Origin: Lumnitzera littorea
Lineage: Eukaryota; Streptophyta; Magnoliopsida; Myrtales; Combretaceae
Reading direction: 5' to 3'
Assembly: GCA_024138015.1 (NCBI GenBank)
Contig: JAMXBB010000002.1
Location: forward strand, 9,419,183 to 9,483,182
Length of the DNA: 64,000 nt
The position numbers and the translations under genes are program-made. Position 1 is the stretch's first letter; every line of letters starts with the position of its first letter. The notes under the pieces were generated by a model. It had not been told where the DNA came from. It saw nothing but the letters and a program-made list of their open reading frames with translations, and did not search any database. Below, one piece after another: positions 1 through 11,962 of the stretch.

Positions 1-173
1 CAAAATAGCCCATCAACAATTACTATGGAGACAAAAAATCAATTTCATATAACCTTGATTGTTTTTTTGTGATTTTTACTTACCTACTAGCTACCATAAA
101 AATATGCCATAGATGGTTTCTAAAAATTTCTACTTAATTGTTTTATGTTTTATTCAATGTTGTTAAACCCAAT
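1..173. other. AT-rich non-coding flank
   Basis: No open frame, repeat boundary or motif that I can support. It ends where the family-B LTR-like repeat begins. Confidence 0.5.
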
Positions 174-1548
174 TGATGTATGTAAGTGCACTTATTAGTT
201 TATAAGATAGCAGATTAAGTCTAAGTATTTATCTTTTAGAGACTCTGAATACTAGTACTTATTAGGTTTTTATTATCTAACCGATAAATTAAATTTCAAG
301 AAACTTAAAGAAGCAAATCTAAATTATTGCTAAAACTAATCTAAAGATTAACTAAGACGCAATTCAAGAATTAACAAGAAAACAATTCAATTGAAAATTA
401 ATTCAAGATACAATATTATATCTAAATCTTGTTTCTCCTTGATTTAACATGTGATTTTCCTAAAGATAATCTAATTTATTTTTTAATCTTTCTTGATCAG
501 AAGAACTACTAAAGTTAATCACTTTCTCGAGTTAATTAACCCTAACTCTACAATCACCTATTAGAATCCCTTCTCAATAGCATAACCTAAATTTACATTA
601 TTAAACAATAAATTCTCTACGCTTTAATTTAAAATCTGGGAGAATCTTACAAATCAACTCTAATCTTGCAATAATCCTCATCAATTATGCCTAGATCTAA
701 TCTAATAAGAAATTTCTCGATTCTCTTATAAGATATCAAACTCTAAATTACTACCCGCAGAAATAATAACTTAAATCATGAAGTAAATATAGTTGAATCA
801 AAACAATAATAAAGAACTAAATTAATCAAGCAATTATAATAACACATAAATAGATCTAGGTTCCACAAAACCTAGATACAAAGGCTTTACTCTCTATACA
901 TCGCAAAATAAGAATTTAAAAACAAAGTATAGAAAAGAATAGAAAAAATTATCATAAAATCCAAACAAAATTAAATCTTAAAATTTGCTCTTTTCCTTGG
1001 TTTCTTGATTGTTCTTGGCTTAAAAAACTCTTCAAAAGTTATGCCAAAAAGTTCTCTCCAGTAAACCTTAACGAGGCTTTATATATGAAGAGCTAAAAAA
1101 AAATAGATCGACTGAAAGAGACACGACCAAAGACACGATCATGTCTTTTAGTTGTGTCTTTAACTATACTATACATTTGTCTTTTTTTTTTAAAAAAAAA
1201 AAAGGGGGAAACGACAAGATCGAAGATATGGTTGTGTCTTTTGGTCATGTTCTAAGTTGTAATAATAGAAAATCAGCTCCAATTTTGCTTAAAAAAAATA
1301 CAGTCGTATTGTTTGATTGTGTCGATTTTTAAACCTTCATAACTTACTTGTTTTAACTTCGATTTAAGTGAACTTTGTTTTTATTTTCTCATTTTCTCAT
1401 GTAAATCATTTCAAAACCTAAAAAACAAAATTTTACTCAATTAAGTATTATTATCTTAAAATAAACTCAAATATCATTGAAAATTACGGAAAATCATTGA
1501 AAATCATCCAAAATCACTAGTTAAGATATGTGTAATTAGGAACTTTGA
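174..1548. mobile_element. Solo LTR-like repeat, family B copy 1
   Basis: This ~1.37-kb non-coding segment is homologous, in the same orientation, to 26191-27489. Shared landmarks in the same order are the start TGAT followed by GTAAGTGCAC, a block containing TCTTGATCAGA, and a 3' part with ACTCAATTAAGTAT. Copy 2 has clear TGAT/ATCA ends and a near-perfect target duplication, so the unit is read as an LTR. Here the 3' end has decayed (GA in place of CA) and the flanks CCAAT and CCCGA do not form a convincing duplication. There is no coding capacity; the open frame near 1141-1332 is low-complexity and has no support. The clade cannot be told without internal domains. Confidence 0.55.
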
Positions 1549-3560
1549 CCCGAACATGTGAAAGGATGAAACTAGGTTCAATTGAGATGAAACTAAGATT
1601 GAACTAGACTGGTTTTATGGACGGATCAAGTTAAACCAAGTTAAACTATAAAGGTCAATCCAAGTTTGACAATACTGATTATTTTCAAATTAGTTAGTTT
1701 TTTAGGGAATTAATTTTAAATACGAAAATATGAATTCCCAACTATTTTACTTAAACTAGATTCAGCTTTCAAATATCCTATAGGGCAATCGATTCAACTT
1801 ATCCCTAAGTCCATTTGATTTCTCCATGGCTAGGGCTTACTAAAATCCTATAGAATGTCTAGCTAAATGGAAGCTTGTTTTTCTCTTAGGACATTTTTCT
1901 CGAGTACCATGCACTAGCATAACTCAACTCCATAATTACATATCTTAAATATGGTTACAAGTATGTTGTATGACTCTTTTAAGTCCCCCATTTGAAATAT
2001 AGTTTTTAAATATAGATTTTCTCAAAAAAAAAAAATAGAGAAACAATTTTAAAATCACTACCTGAACTTTTTCTATTTTTTCAATTTTACACATAAAACT
2101 TAAAGTTAGAAAATTTCATATACAATCAAACTTGCATTTGTCAAATTTATTACTTTACTTTTCATCAGTTATTGCTATACTCTTTGACCAGTAATTGTTT
2201 GCTATGTCATTTTCAGAAGATGATATATTAGTAAATTGGATAAGTATTATTCAATTGAGCATAACATTGAAAAGTTTCAAATTTTAAGTATAAATTTTGA
2301 TAAGTAAAAGTTTTTATATGTTATATTTAGCAAAACTTAATGTGTAAAATTGAGGAAAAATAGACATACAAAGTTTAAAGATTATCCCAAAAGAAAAAAA
2401 ATCACAATAATTGTTTAGGGCAATAGAACAATAATATTCTTCTATTGAGATAGGAAAGGTTCAACCTTATAAAACATGGAGTTGGAAAAGTAAAAACAAA
2501 AAAACAAAAAAACGTAATGGTAAAGATGTCCGCTAATATGGAAACTAGATAAATAAGTTATTACCGAGATAAAGGCACGATGAGTGCTTGTACTTTAGGA
2601 TTTCGATAGTTTAATATTTGAATTATTTTTCTTTTATAATTTAGTATTTATACTTTGTGAAAAATGGTTCATAACAACAAAAATCTAGATATTAAACTGC
2701 TCAAATCCTAAATTATAGGCACCCATTGTGTCTTTATCCATTGTTACCACACAAACAACTAATAATAAAAAGCAACAAAGATTAAAGAAAGAGAAAACAA
2801 CAAAGAGGTATTGCGTAAAAAAACCAAATGAACTTAGGGAGAAAAACCATGCGAGTAAACTAGCAAATTCATTATGCTGAAAAACATGTTTCAATACATG
2901 AATGGACTTTCTCTTGTATATTAACACTGCTATTAGTCTATATAGAGTCATCTACATCCAAAAGGACAGAGTAGGGAAGCAATAGAGACTAATTTAAAGG
3001 CTATGGTAGATAGCCACTGACTAGTGGTCAATTGCCAGCCACTTCTAGTTAGCCGGCCTCTTTATCTACTAGTCAATTTGAGGTGTTCATGATTGGATTA
3101 GACTCTATTTAGGGATCGAATGAAAAGGAATCGAATCGAATCACATTTTAAATAGTTTACACTTAATGAATTGAACTATTGTAAATATGATGCGGTATAA
3201 TTTGTTTACGTTTGAACAAACTTTTTAAAAGTATCGTTTTATTTTTAATATTATTAATAGTTATCGGAGTTTTCAATCATTATTAATGTCCAAATTAAAG
3301 TATATTATGTAAAAATAAAAGCTATATAATATTATTTTATGATAATGTTACATCTTAAATAAAGTAAAGGCATGTGAGTTTGCTAGATATCACTTATGAG
3401 TGACAATAGTAAAGGAAAATAAGTATGATTATAATGGCTAAAAATGAAGTAAGTAATGATAAAAAGAAAAAAATAAATAAATTTAAACTGGAACATTGAG
3501 AAGATTTAAAACTAAAAAAAAAATTGTATATTTTTATTTTTTAATGAGAAACAATTCGAT
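1549..3560. other. Intergenic AT-rich DNA, nothing recognised
   Basis: Short open frames on both strands are rich in F, K, I and N codons and do not resemble proteins. No LTR ends, tandem arrays or RNA genes were recognised. Confidence 0.5.
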
Positions 3561-4030
3561 TCAAGTTGAATTGATTCGCCCTAACCTTCCAAATCAAACC
3601 GTTTAGACCATTTTCCAAACTGAAATATTGAAAAAACAAAAAACCATATTTTACGATTTAAAGCAACTGAGTTCAATTTGATGAAGAGCCCCATAATCGA
3701 TTCCCCGTGCAATTGGCACCACACGATTGAACGGCCCTGGTCTTTGTTGACTACCCGTGTCTCCAATCGCTTGAAACTCTGAATCTTAACTTGACATTAA
3801 ATTTTATAACCCCAATATGAACCATATGACGGTTTATTGGTCCTGCACTCCCAAATTCCTTAAGCGTCTTGTACAAAACAGTAATTGCACTGAAGAAGTG
3901 CCTTCGTCGTGCTCTGCTCCTCTTGGCACTGATTGCAGGACTCAAGATATGAATCATACTCCAATGCTCAAAATAAGAAGACAGCTTAGGCATACCAGTT
4001 TTCTATTACAAACCCGACAGTAATCTTTTT
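3561..4030. other. GC-richer island with short minus-strand open frames, unidentified
   Basis: Base composition is more balanced than in the surroundings, and two overlapping minus-strand frames (3751-3993 and 3581-3766) have mixed amino-acid content. I do not recognise either product. There is no adjoining exon with convincing splice sites. It may be a decayed gene or transposon fragment. A second such patch lies at 4739-4996 (minus), with an 85-codon frame lacking any known motif. Confidence 0.2.
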
Positions 4031-5357
4031 AAAAGAAAAACTAATGAATGATAGTGAAAAGAGTGGCATAAAAAAAAAAAAAGAAAAAATTATACTGAAA
4101 GTGGGCCAAGAATGTGTATATAATGTGCTTTGCAGAACGAACAACGAAAACTACAAAACTTAGGGTATTACGAACCCACCAAAAGAATTGGCCAAACTAA
4201 TAAAACCGTCCAAGCAGAACCTTATGAGCATATTATAAGTGGAATAGTCCCGATGAATACTACAATGTTAATGCCTCCAATGACCAAAATTTCCTGATTG
4301 CAAAAGCTAGGGGCTAGTTGCCTGTTAAGCCTTGTGTTTTTATTACAACAATTTAAATTATGCTTTGTCTATGGGTTTTTTTTTTTTTTTTAAATTTAAG
4401 TACCTTATTATCCAGTTTTTTAAGTTCTATTGAATTAATAAATTCTTATTTTCTGGAAAAACTAAAAAGAAAAAATACACTTTGAATTAAGAAAATTCAA
4501 AACTTTACTTCAGTTTTTGAACCTCAAACTCGAGCTGATTTCAAGCTTCACCCAATTTAGTTCATTTATTTATATTCCTTTCCACCAATTGAATATTGAA
4601 GCTTGATTTAAACTTTATTTAGCTTGTACACTAAACCACATCTTAAACTCATCAATTTCATCAGCTCATCCAGTTAAATGGTTAGAAATTTGAGTTTGGT
4701 CTAATAATCTATTTAAATAAATCGAGTTTAAATATTACCTAGATAACATAGTTATTCAGAATAATTGGATTAAGCGGTAGTGTAAGTTTTTGTGTTCTCG
4801 TGGGAATGTAGTAGGAGCCTAAAAGGCAGCGACTGATATGAAAAGCACCTTCTATACGCTCGATTTTCAAATCTGCGGAATGGGTTCCATCCAAAAGAGG
4901 TATAAACCATATCACCAAATTCCATCTGAATTTTGGACCATCACATGCCAAAGTATATTCGTGTCCCTTCAACTTTTCATGTTCAAGCTCGTGCACGAGC
5001 AGCGAATCTAATAAATGTTTACGGATTAAAAGGAAATGAGAATAAATAAATATTTATATATGAAAAACATATGTATGTTCATTTGATTAGCCATATTGGA
5101 TTACATTGCGGAATTAAATGCTGAATTTAGTATCTTGAGGTTTGATGTTTTGATCATATAGTATACGCTATCTCGTTTGATTTTTTTTTACGAAATAGGA
5201 CTCTAAAAGAATCCAAATTTCTCATTTTCCATAACAGATTGATAAAAATGTAAGGAGAAAGATGCATTATTTCATACTTCTTAATTATTTGGAATACTAA
5301 TTACTAGTGAGAAAAAGGAATCCAATTTCAAGAAATTCTAAGCCCTGAATTGTAACC

Positions 5358-5378
5358 TTTTTTTTTTTTTTTTTTTTT
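5358..5378. repeat. Poly-T tract (about 21 T)
   Basis: An uninterrupted run of T, possibly the poly(A) tail of a minus-strand retroposon, but no body with tRNA-like boxes was recognised beside it. Confidence 0.6.
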
Positions 5379-6431
5379 GTCTTTTAGAAATCCTACCATA
5401 CACCATTGTCGGTCCATAGTAAAATATAATATAAATATAAATTTTGTAGCTTAATACTATATTGGCAATTTTTGGATTTAGGTATTTGGTATTTGTACTT
5501 TCAAGAGGCAGTGTGAGCTGGATGATTAAGCATCCTAATTCACACAACTCTTTGCTGGATCAATGCTAAGTTGTCCAGTCCATGTTTATCCTTGCAAAGG
5601 AAAAATCAATGGAGGAAATAGCGCTGATAAGGCTTGAGAAGGGGGGTGTCTTCTTCAATGTGGGCTATCCTAATATGTGTCATTAATCCAAAATGACCCC
5701 ACTAGAGGGACATGCACTCAATCATTCTTCCCCTATTAAGGTTCAAAAGTAATGCCAAAAAGGGTTATTAAGAAAAAGGTTCCATCTCAAATCCAAAAAC
5801 TAGGGTTGTCAATGGAGCAGTATTGATATACTTTATACGGAAAGAAATGATACATTATTGGTTATTACCTATGGTTTATTTATCTTCCTAGTTGTTGCTT
5901 GATCCAAATCCACTTTGGAAATTAATCCTCATCATTTACTTTCTTCATTTTTTCTCAATTTGTCCTCTTGAAATATTATTATGTTTAATCAACAGTTAAG
6001 ATTATAAAAAAGATAATGATATCATAAGATCATAATAAGGTATTTCAAAAATCTAAATAACCTTAGCTATTGATTTGTAAAATTAAAGGAAATTGAGAAA
6101 AGGTAAAATAAGAAGATCCAAATCTGCTCTTATTTCATCCAAAATTTATTAGGATTACTCTAGATAGAGTACCACAAGTTTGGTTTAGACTTACATTCCT
6201 CTCATTGAAGGCAATAGAAAGATAGGACTTCAGTTTCTATAAGTAGTATTCTGGTCCCTTTAGAGGCACTTGGTAAAATATGAATAAAGTCATCTTTTGC
6301 TTGCTTGTCTTGAAAAAATTTCTAAAAACCATACATTTTGATGTAATTCAAGTTAACAATTTTATAGAAAAGGCAGTTTAGTTCCTATTATTATCAATAT
6401 CCACAGGATATTATTTAATAGAAGCAATCAA

Positions 6432-6470
6432 AATATATATGTATATATATATATATACATATATATTAAT
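6432..6470. repeat. Palindromic AT dinucleotide tract
   Basis: Alternating ATATAT broken by a symmetric GTAT...ATAC pair, so the whole tract is self-complementary and could form a cruciform. This is microsatellite-like sequence in an intergenic stretch. Confidence 0.6.
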
Positions 6471-6659
6471 TATTACACGTTTATATTGTATTAACTTGTC
6501 TATAGTATCATTAGAGCTGGTAGGCTCTTTGGTGTCTTACATCTATCAATAAACATTATATTTTCAATTTAGTAAATTGATCCTAAAAGCATACTAAGCA
6601 CCCAAAAAAAAAAAAATTATGTTAGTGTTTAACAATCCAGATATTTCGTTTTCACACAT

Positions 6660-7025
6660 TTACATCCAGTAAGTGTCGGGTGACCGATGTGGATAGTACA
6701 AGAGATACTGTGCTATGGATTCTGGATGGTAATTATTCTGTTTAGTGTAGTCCAAATCAAGAATTTCTGCATCTAGCAAGTTGTGAGAGGGATTTGATTT
6801 TGATGAAGGTGGAAAATGACCCAAAAGCCGTCTTAGGGTTCACCGTTCACTTGTGAAAGAGAGAGAATTTGCCTTAAGACTGTTGGCGGTGCATCACCTT
6901 AGCCGTTAATCTTGAAAATTAAATGAGGCAGATGGAGTGGGCCCAAACAATTACACACAATTTCACAAAAGCAATCCTGAAATGTGGGCCTTTAGGATCT
7001 CTCCATCATACGATTGGGCCCTTGA
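6660..7025. promoter_or_regulatory. Promoter-like island with telo-box and three site II motifs
   Basis: Three TGGGCC motifs (6938-6943, 6985-6990, 7015-7020) lie within 83 bp, and a telo-box-type AACCCTAA occurs on the minus strand near 6834-6841. In plants, site II elements (TCP targets) combined with telo-boxes are typical of promoters of ribosomal-protein and other growth-linked genes. GC content is higher than around it. No matching gene was found. On the minus strand an open frame of about 58 codons ends at TAA 6660-6662 with protein-like composition, but it has no start Met and no family I know. This could be a promoter left behind by a lost gene, or chance. Confidence 0.3.
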
Positions 7026-8164
7026 AGTGACTGATGAGTAATTCGGATCCGACGTGATGGGTCATCGGGTTGGGTCGCAACCGTTGATTGCTCTTCCATA
7101 TATCGTCCCTATCCAATGAATTCATATGTAGGGGACGATAAGTTAGGGAAGCTTTTATAGTTTATTATCAAAATTTGATCTTTTATCTTATTTTTACTTT
7201 ATATTTTTTAAATTTTGAATCATTAAATTTATAATTAACTTAATGGTTTAGATTTAAGAAAACGAAAATTAAAAGTAAGGTGAAAAGACAAATCAATTAA
7301 AAAAATAAAAAAAAAAACAGGATTATGTAAAAATCCTATGGTTATCTCTTTTCATATTCCTATTAATTACTTTAAGAAAGAAATTGTAAAAAGTTACTTT
7401 TTATTTTATAATAATATACGATCAATGAGAACATGAAAGACGGCACCAACAAATGTAAACTTGATTTAGTTTTATTAAATCTATGGCATGTGCATTAAAT
7501 GAAAGCCTAGGAGACTTTATTATTTTTTAAAGCCAATTATCCTTTTGGTCTGATTTTATAATAGTTGCTTTGAGATTTGTGTTTATGTATTATAATATAG
7601 GATATATAATAATTAAAGTTCAACTAGACGTTTCGTCATAAAGAGTTGCAAACATCTTCTTCTCTTTCTTTTTCAAATACAACTTGTGGTGGGACTATGG
7701 ACTTTGTGAATGCAACCTCTAGATTCTCTTATCGGCATATTGATTGTTTGAGAAGAAAAGTCGCTTTTCCCCAGGTGATCATGATTCTTCGTAAAGTCAA
7801 GCAAAATCATTTGCAAGCTAGTTAAATCGATTGAAAAGTAAGCTTAGTGAATTATATCACGGATGGGATAAAATTCTTCAAAAATTCACAAGAATACCTT
7901 GCCTTAAATTGTGTCTTCAAACTCAAGATTTCAAATTATCTTGAACTCGAAAGTTTGAAACCAAACTTTAGTAATAAAACAAAAGGAAAATGGATATATT
8001 TGAAATTTATTTACAAAACAAATGATTTTTAATTGCACTAAAATCATAATGCGAAAACACAATTTTAGTACTAAAATTAAAAATTTGGAGAGGCGATTCG
8101 AATCTTATACCTCAACACCATGTAACAATATCCATGCAAAGAAGTATTACTTATATAATTTCAA
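7026..8164. other. Intergenic AT-rich DNA, nothing recognised
   Basis: Open frames here (for example 7847-8032) are short and Lys/Asn/Phe-rich. No gene, RNA or repeat boundary is supported up to the tandem duplication. Confidence 0.5.
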
Positions 8165-8568
8165 AAATAAAAAGGAAAAAAAAAATCTTAGGAGATATTT
8201 CCTAAATTGATACTTACTATATACTTTTACTTCAAATCAAGATACTACCAAGATATTCACAATGAACCTATCGAAGGTAAATGTAAACACAATGCAATCA
8301 GTGAGCAAGAGCATTTTCAAATCTATGACGAAAGAACGTCTAATAAAAGAATGTAATCTAATGTTTTATATTTGAAAATTCAAAAATCTTCAATGAAAGA
8401 GGCCTTTTCTTAGTATGGAATTGGATTTCTATGAACAAAGCGCCTTTGCCCATAGCATGCTCTTGGTCTTGTAAAGTTAGGTGCAATTAAAAATAGGAAA
8501 AAAAAAAGGAAAAAGAAAAAATATCTCTCAATAATGTTTAAATTGCTAAGATTCATAATTACAAAAAG
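8165..8568. repeat. About 404-bp tandem duplication, unit 1
   Basis: The block beginning around CTTAGGAGATATTTCCTAAA (about 8188) recurs about 404 bp later (about 8592). The second unit is interrupted after GAAGG (8677-8681) by the chromovirus and resumes at 19741 with GAAGGTAAATG, running on to about 20035. Unit 1 reads straight through GAAGGTAAATG near 8275, which shows the uninterrupted state. No coding capacity is evident. Confidence 0.75.
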
Positions 8569-8681
8569 AGAGAGAGAGAGAAAAAAAAATCTTAGGAGAT
8601 ATTTCCTAAATTGATTCTTACCATCAGCTTTTACTTCATATCAAGATACTATCGAGATATTCACAACGTACTTGTTGAAGG
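8569..8681. repeat. Tandem duplication, unit 2, left part
   Basis: First ~110 bp of the second copy of the 404-bp unit, preceded by a short (GA)n/poly-A stretch. It ends in GAAGG (8677-8681), the 5-bp target duplication of the chromovirus. Confidence 0.75.
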
Positions 8682-9212
8682 TATGGTGGGGAATGCAGGA
8701 AATTAAAGGAAGTTTAGTGAATTAGATGCACAGCACACACAAATTCAAACACTCGATTCACATATAAACATAATTTTGGAGGAATAGAATTTTTTTTTGC
8801 CATTTCTATCATATTTTTCTATACATGGTATAATATAATATTTATACATCCTCCTAAGGGTTTTTAACAATATAAATGGTCGATGTGCCATGTGCCACGT
8901 TACCACAATACTGTTATTGCCCATGTGCTAATTAATCCTACTAAATTCTTATGGATAAGTCCTAACGGATATAATTTTTCTAATAATGTTAATCTAGGTT
9001 GAGTTATTCTTCTTTATTCATTATATTTTGTCTGGCCTTAATGCTCACAAGTTGGCCCACCGACCTAGTCCAAACTCTTCTCTTGTGTGTTATGCTTAGA
9101 TAACAACTCATCTCATACTAAGCCTTCTAGATCAATCTTTTCACTTCTTGTCTAGTTCCATTCACTTCCATTTTCTTCACTAAGAAATGCTAATTCTAAA
9201 ATCTTCGCTACA
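8682..9212 (-). repeat. Chromovirus 3' LTR
   Basis: 531 bp, collinear with 19223-19740 along its whole length with scattered substitutions and small indels. On the plus strand it starts TATGG (a decayed TG) directly after GAAGG and ends GCTACA. Confidence 0.9.
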
Positions 9213-9224
9213 ATCCTCTCCTCT
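9213..9224 (-). other. Polypurine tract of the chromovirus
   Basis: Minus-strand AGAGGAGAGGAT abuts the 3' LTR start. This is the expected place and composition for the plus-strand DNA primer of an LTR retrotransposon. Confidence 0.65.
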
Positions 9225-9229
9225 TCGAT

Positions 9230-9492
9230 TTCCCTTATCCATAAGCAAATAATAGGATACCTCATGCACAGATCCTTCAGATACTTCGACGTGGCGTCTG
9301 TCTCGGCTCTTCCTTGCCATTAAACAAGGACAAAAGTCTCGACCTTTCCTTTCCTTTTAACTAATTTCCAATCTATTATCTTCTTGGATATTACCTTTAT
9401 TTCCTTAGTGTTTGCAAGTAACAATGGCACCTGATCTATTGTTGGATTGTAGTATTGGTGGAGTTAAGATACATAGAAGGCTAGATGCATGG
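9230..9492 (-). pseudogene. Chromovirus chromodomain remnant
   Basis: Minus-strand translation gives a C-terminal chromodomain: KGKVETFVLV, a stop at the next position, WQGRAETDAT, then a KYLKDLCMRYP tail. The aromatic W plus the G-x(4)-DAT pattern is the fold signature used by chromoviruses for targeting to modified histones. The segment before it (LLLANTKEIKVI) is the linker from integrase. A family-C solo LTR separates it from the integrase end at 11963. It is broken by stop codons. Confidence 0.8.
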
Positions 9493-9497
9493 AGATG

Positions 9498-11416
9498 CGG
9501 AGCCTTATTTCGTTTTCTTCAATTTAACTTATATTAAACCCAACCCACTTAATGTAAATTACTCAATATTAAATTAAGAAAACATCTTTCTTTAAAAAAT
9601 GTTTTGAAAAAAATATTTTAGAAAAATTGGAGTTACCAACCAGTTAAACTGGTAAAAAATAAAATTAAGGTTTTCGAGTAGAAAAATCCTAATTTAGCCA
9701 TTAATTTGCAAATATTCTAAAAAATGATTTTTTAAAAGAATTAAATAAAAAAAAACTAAACTCGGGGACTAACCTATTAAGACTAAGTCATTATATAAAA
9801 AATAATAATAATAATGGTCTTTTATTTTTTATAATTTTTAAAAAAATGATAAAATATGTACAAATATGCAAAAAAATGTAATCAAGACGAATTTTTTTAC
9901 GATTTTTTTATTACGAATTTTCAAAAAATAAAAATAAAAAAATTTATAGTTTTATATTTTATAATTTTTCTAAAAATGATAAAAATTTACTAATGTGCAA
10001 AAATATAATCAAGATGAATTTTTTCATGATTTTTTTTATTACGAATTTTCAATAAATAAAAAAATTTTATAATTTTTATAATCGTTCTGGAGATACATAC
10101 GTACTCACTAGTCGAGATCAAACTAACGTAGTTTTTTTTTCAAAAAGATTTAGTGGATGGATTTTTTTTTTACTTGAAAGTCGAGTCAAATTTACGTTTA
10201 TTTAATCATTTATTATTTTGATAAAAAAAACCTAAAAAAACTAATTTCACAAATCTATTTAAAAAAACCTAACTAACTAAATCTTTTTAAAAAACTCTGA
10301 TTAAGATTTCTTGTTCATTTTTTTTAAAAAAATCTACATTCGAAATCAATCTTTTCTACATCCTATATACAAGACATAATAAGCTACATATCTTAAATAC
10401 ATATTTTCTCCAAAGATACAAATTTTGGAGAAAAAATATGTGATTTTTCAAAAAAATGCAATTTTCAACTAAAAATGCAACTTAACTATATTAATAAGAA
10501 AAATTATTTTGAATATAGCAAACAATATGACAATTATTTAAAAATATTAGAAAAAACTTACACTAAAGGAAACAAATTAGTAAAAATAATTAAATTAACT
10601 AATAAAATAATAATAATTTTTGCTTAAACAAGTCAAGTCGTATGCAATTGACGTGTTCGTATTGATTGTATTGTGATCATCTAGACAACATTTCGTATGT
10701 TCAGTGTATATATTGGTCATATACGTGTGTGGCAGTACTAATCATACACATGGCTGTATATGCTATGTTTGTGATCAAGCGACATCATTGAACCAACCAA
10801 ATATATAACTATGCTCAATGTATGGCTACGTTTGTGTCATGTGCAAATTATGATGAGTGTATACATATAAGATAGTGCAGGCGAGTATGAGTTGTACTCA
10901 ATATTAGCGTGTATCATGTATGCTGTAGACGAGAGGGCAGTACATGAGTGTAGTGAAGGTGCAAGTACAGTGGGTGATTATGTGTAGGCAAGACATGTCA
11001 AGAGAGTGTGTGCTTGTGTGTGTGCAATGGCAAGGGATGTGTATCTGTGTAGTATGGACAAGGATGTGTCAGGCGAGTGTATGCAGTGACAAGGGACATG
11101 CGGCTATGTAACATAGGCAAGGACATGTGAGTATGTAGTGTGTTATTGTGTGTGAGCTGTCGTGTAATATGTGTTTTAGTGTGCCAAGTGAGGCATAAGT
11201 GAACGTGTGAGCTGTGAATGCGAGGGATAGTTGTGCATGCGTTTAAGTGTAAGGAAGTATATGTGATCAGGTAATGTTATCATAGATGTTTGATAGTGGT
11301 CAAGTGTGTATGAATTGTAGGCTTTGTTAGAGATTCTAAAACGTGTTCAAACTTCACCGCTGAATTCTTATTTATAATACCTACAATTGAATCTTTCGAA
11401 TCTTTTTGTTTATTTG

Positions 11417-11455
<39 letters not shown>

Positions 11456-11957
11456 TCTCAACAAACCCTAGACATGAAAAATACGAAAATAAACCCAAAT
11501 ACAAAATATACAATTTAAATTCTTTAAAGATTCAACTTAATTTCTAGAAATTCTATTTTTATTTGGGCTTCCTATTTTTCGGGCCTGACTCAGTCCAACT
11601 TGATTTAGCCCAATAACTTACTTAATAAATCCTAAGTTTATTTTAACCCAATATAAATTAGATAAAAATCTACTTTATGTCAAACTAAACTAAAATATTT
11701 CAATAAAGCCCGATCGTTTAACGACTTTAGAATTTATTAAATTGAATACACACTATTAGCTGACTCGACCCTAAACGACTTGACTTGACTCGATTCGACT
11801 CGACTCGAATTGACTCAATACAACTTGATACTTTGTTTTTATTTTTCAATTTTCGTTTTTTTTTTTTGTTCGTTTTTTTATTTTTCTTTTTCTTTTTTTT
11901 CTTTAACCTGGCTCAATAAAAATACTAAAATAAGACAGCAAAAATAAGGTGTCTACA
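9498..11957 (-). mobile_element. Nested solo LTR, family C
   Basis: A ~2.46-kb non-coding insert lies between the integrase end (minus reading DLPADAS, up to 11963) and the continuation MHLAFYVS at 9490. On the minus strand it starts TGTAGACACC, a common LTR start in plant Ty3/gypsy elements. The other end has decayed (plus strand CGGAGCC for TG...). Flanks AGATG (9493-9497) and AGAGG (11958-11962) are a target duplication with one mismatch. It contains (AT)n at 11418-11451, GACTCG-type short repeats near 11762-11820, and a G-rich degenerate TGTG block at 10630-11280. No internal domain is present, so it is a solo LTR. Confidence 0.7.
11418..11451. repeat. (AT)n microsatellite
   Basis: About 17 uninterrupted TA units inside solo LTR C, likely polymorphic in length. 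Confidence 0.9.
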
Positions 11958-11962
11958 AGAGG

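Noticed and set aside
4739..4996. 85-codon minus-strand frame that looks protein-like
   Set aside because: I considered a decayed gene, but no family could be named and no flanking exons are supported.
11400..11460. (AT)n tract as a regulatory element
   Set aside because: A plain microsatellite inside a transposon LTR; no gene nearby.
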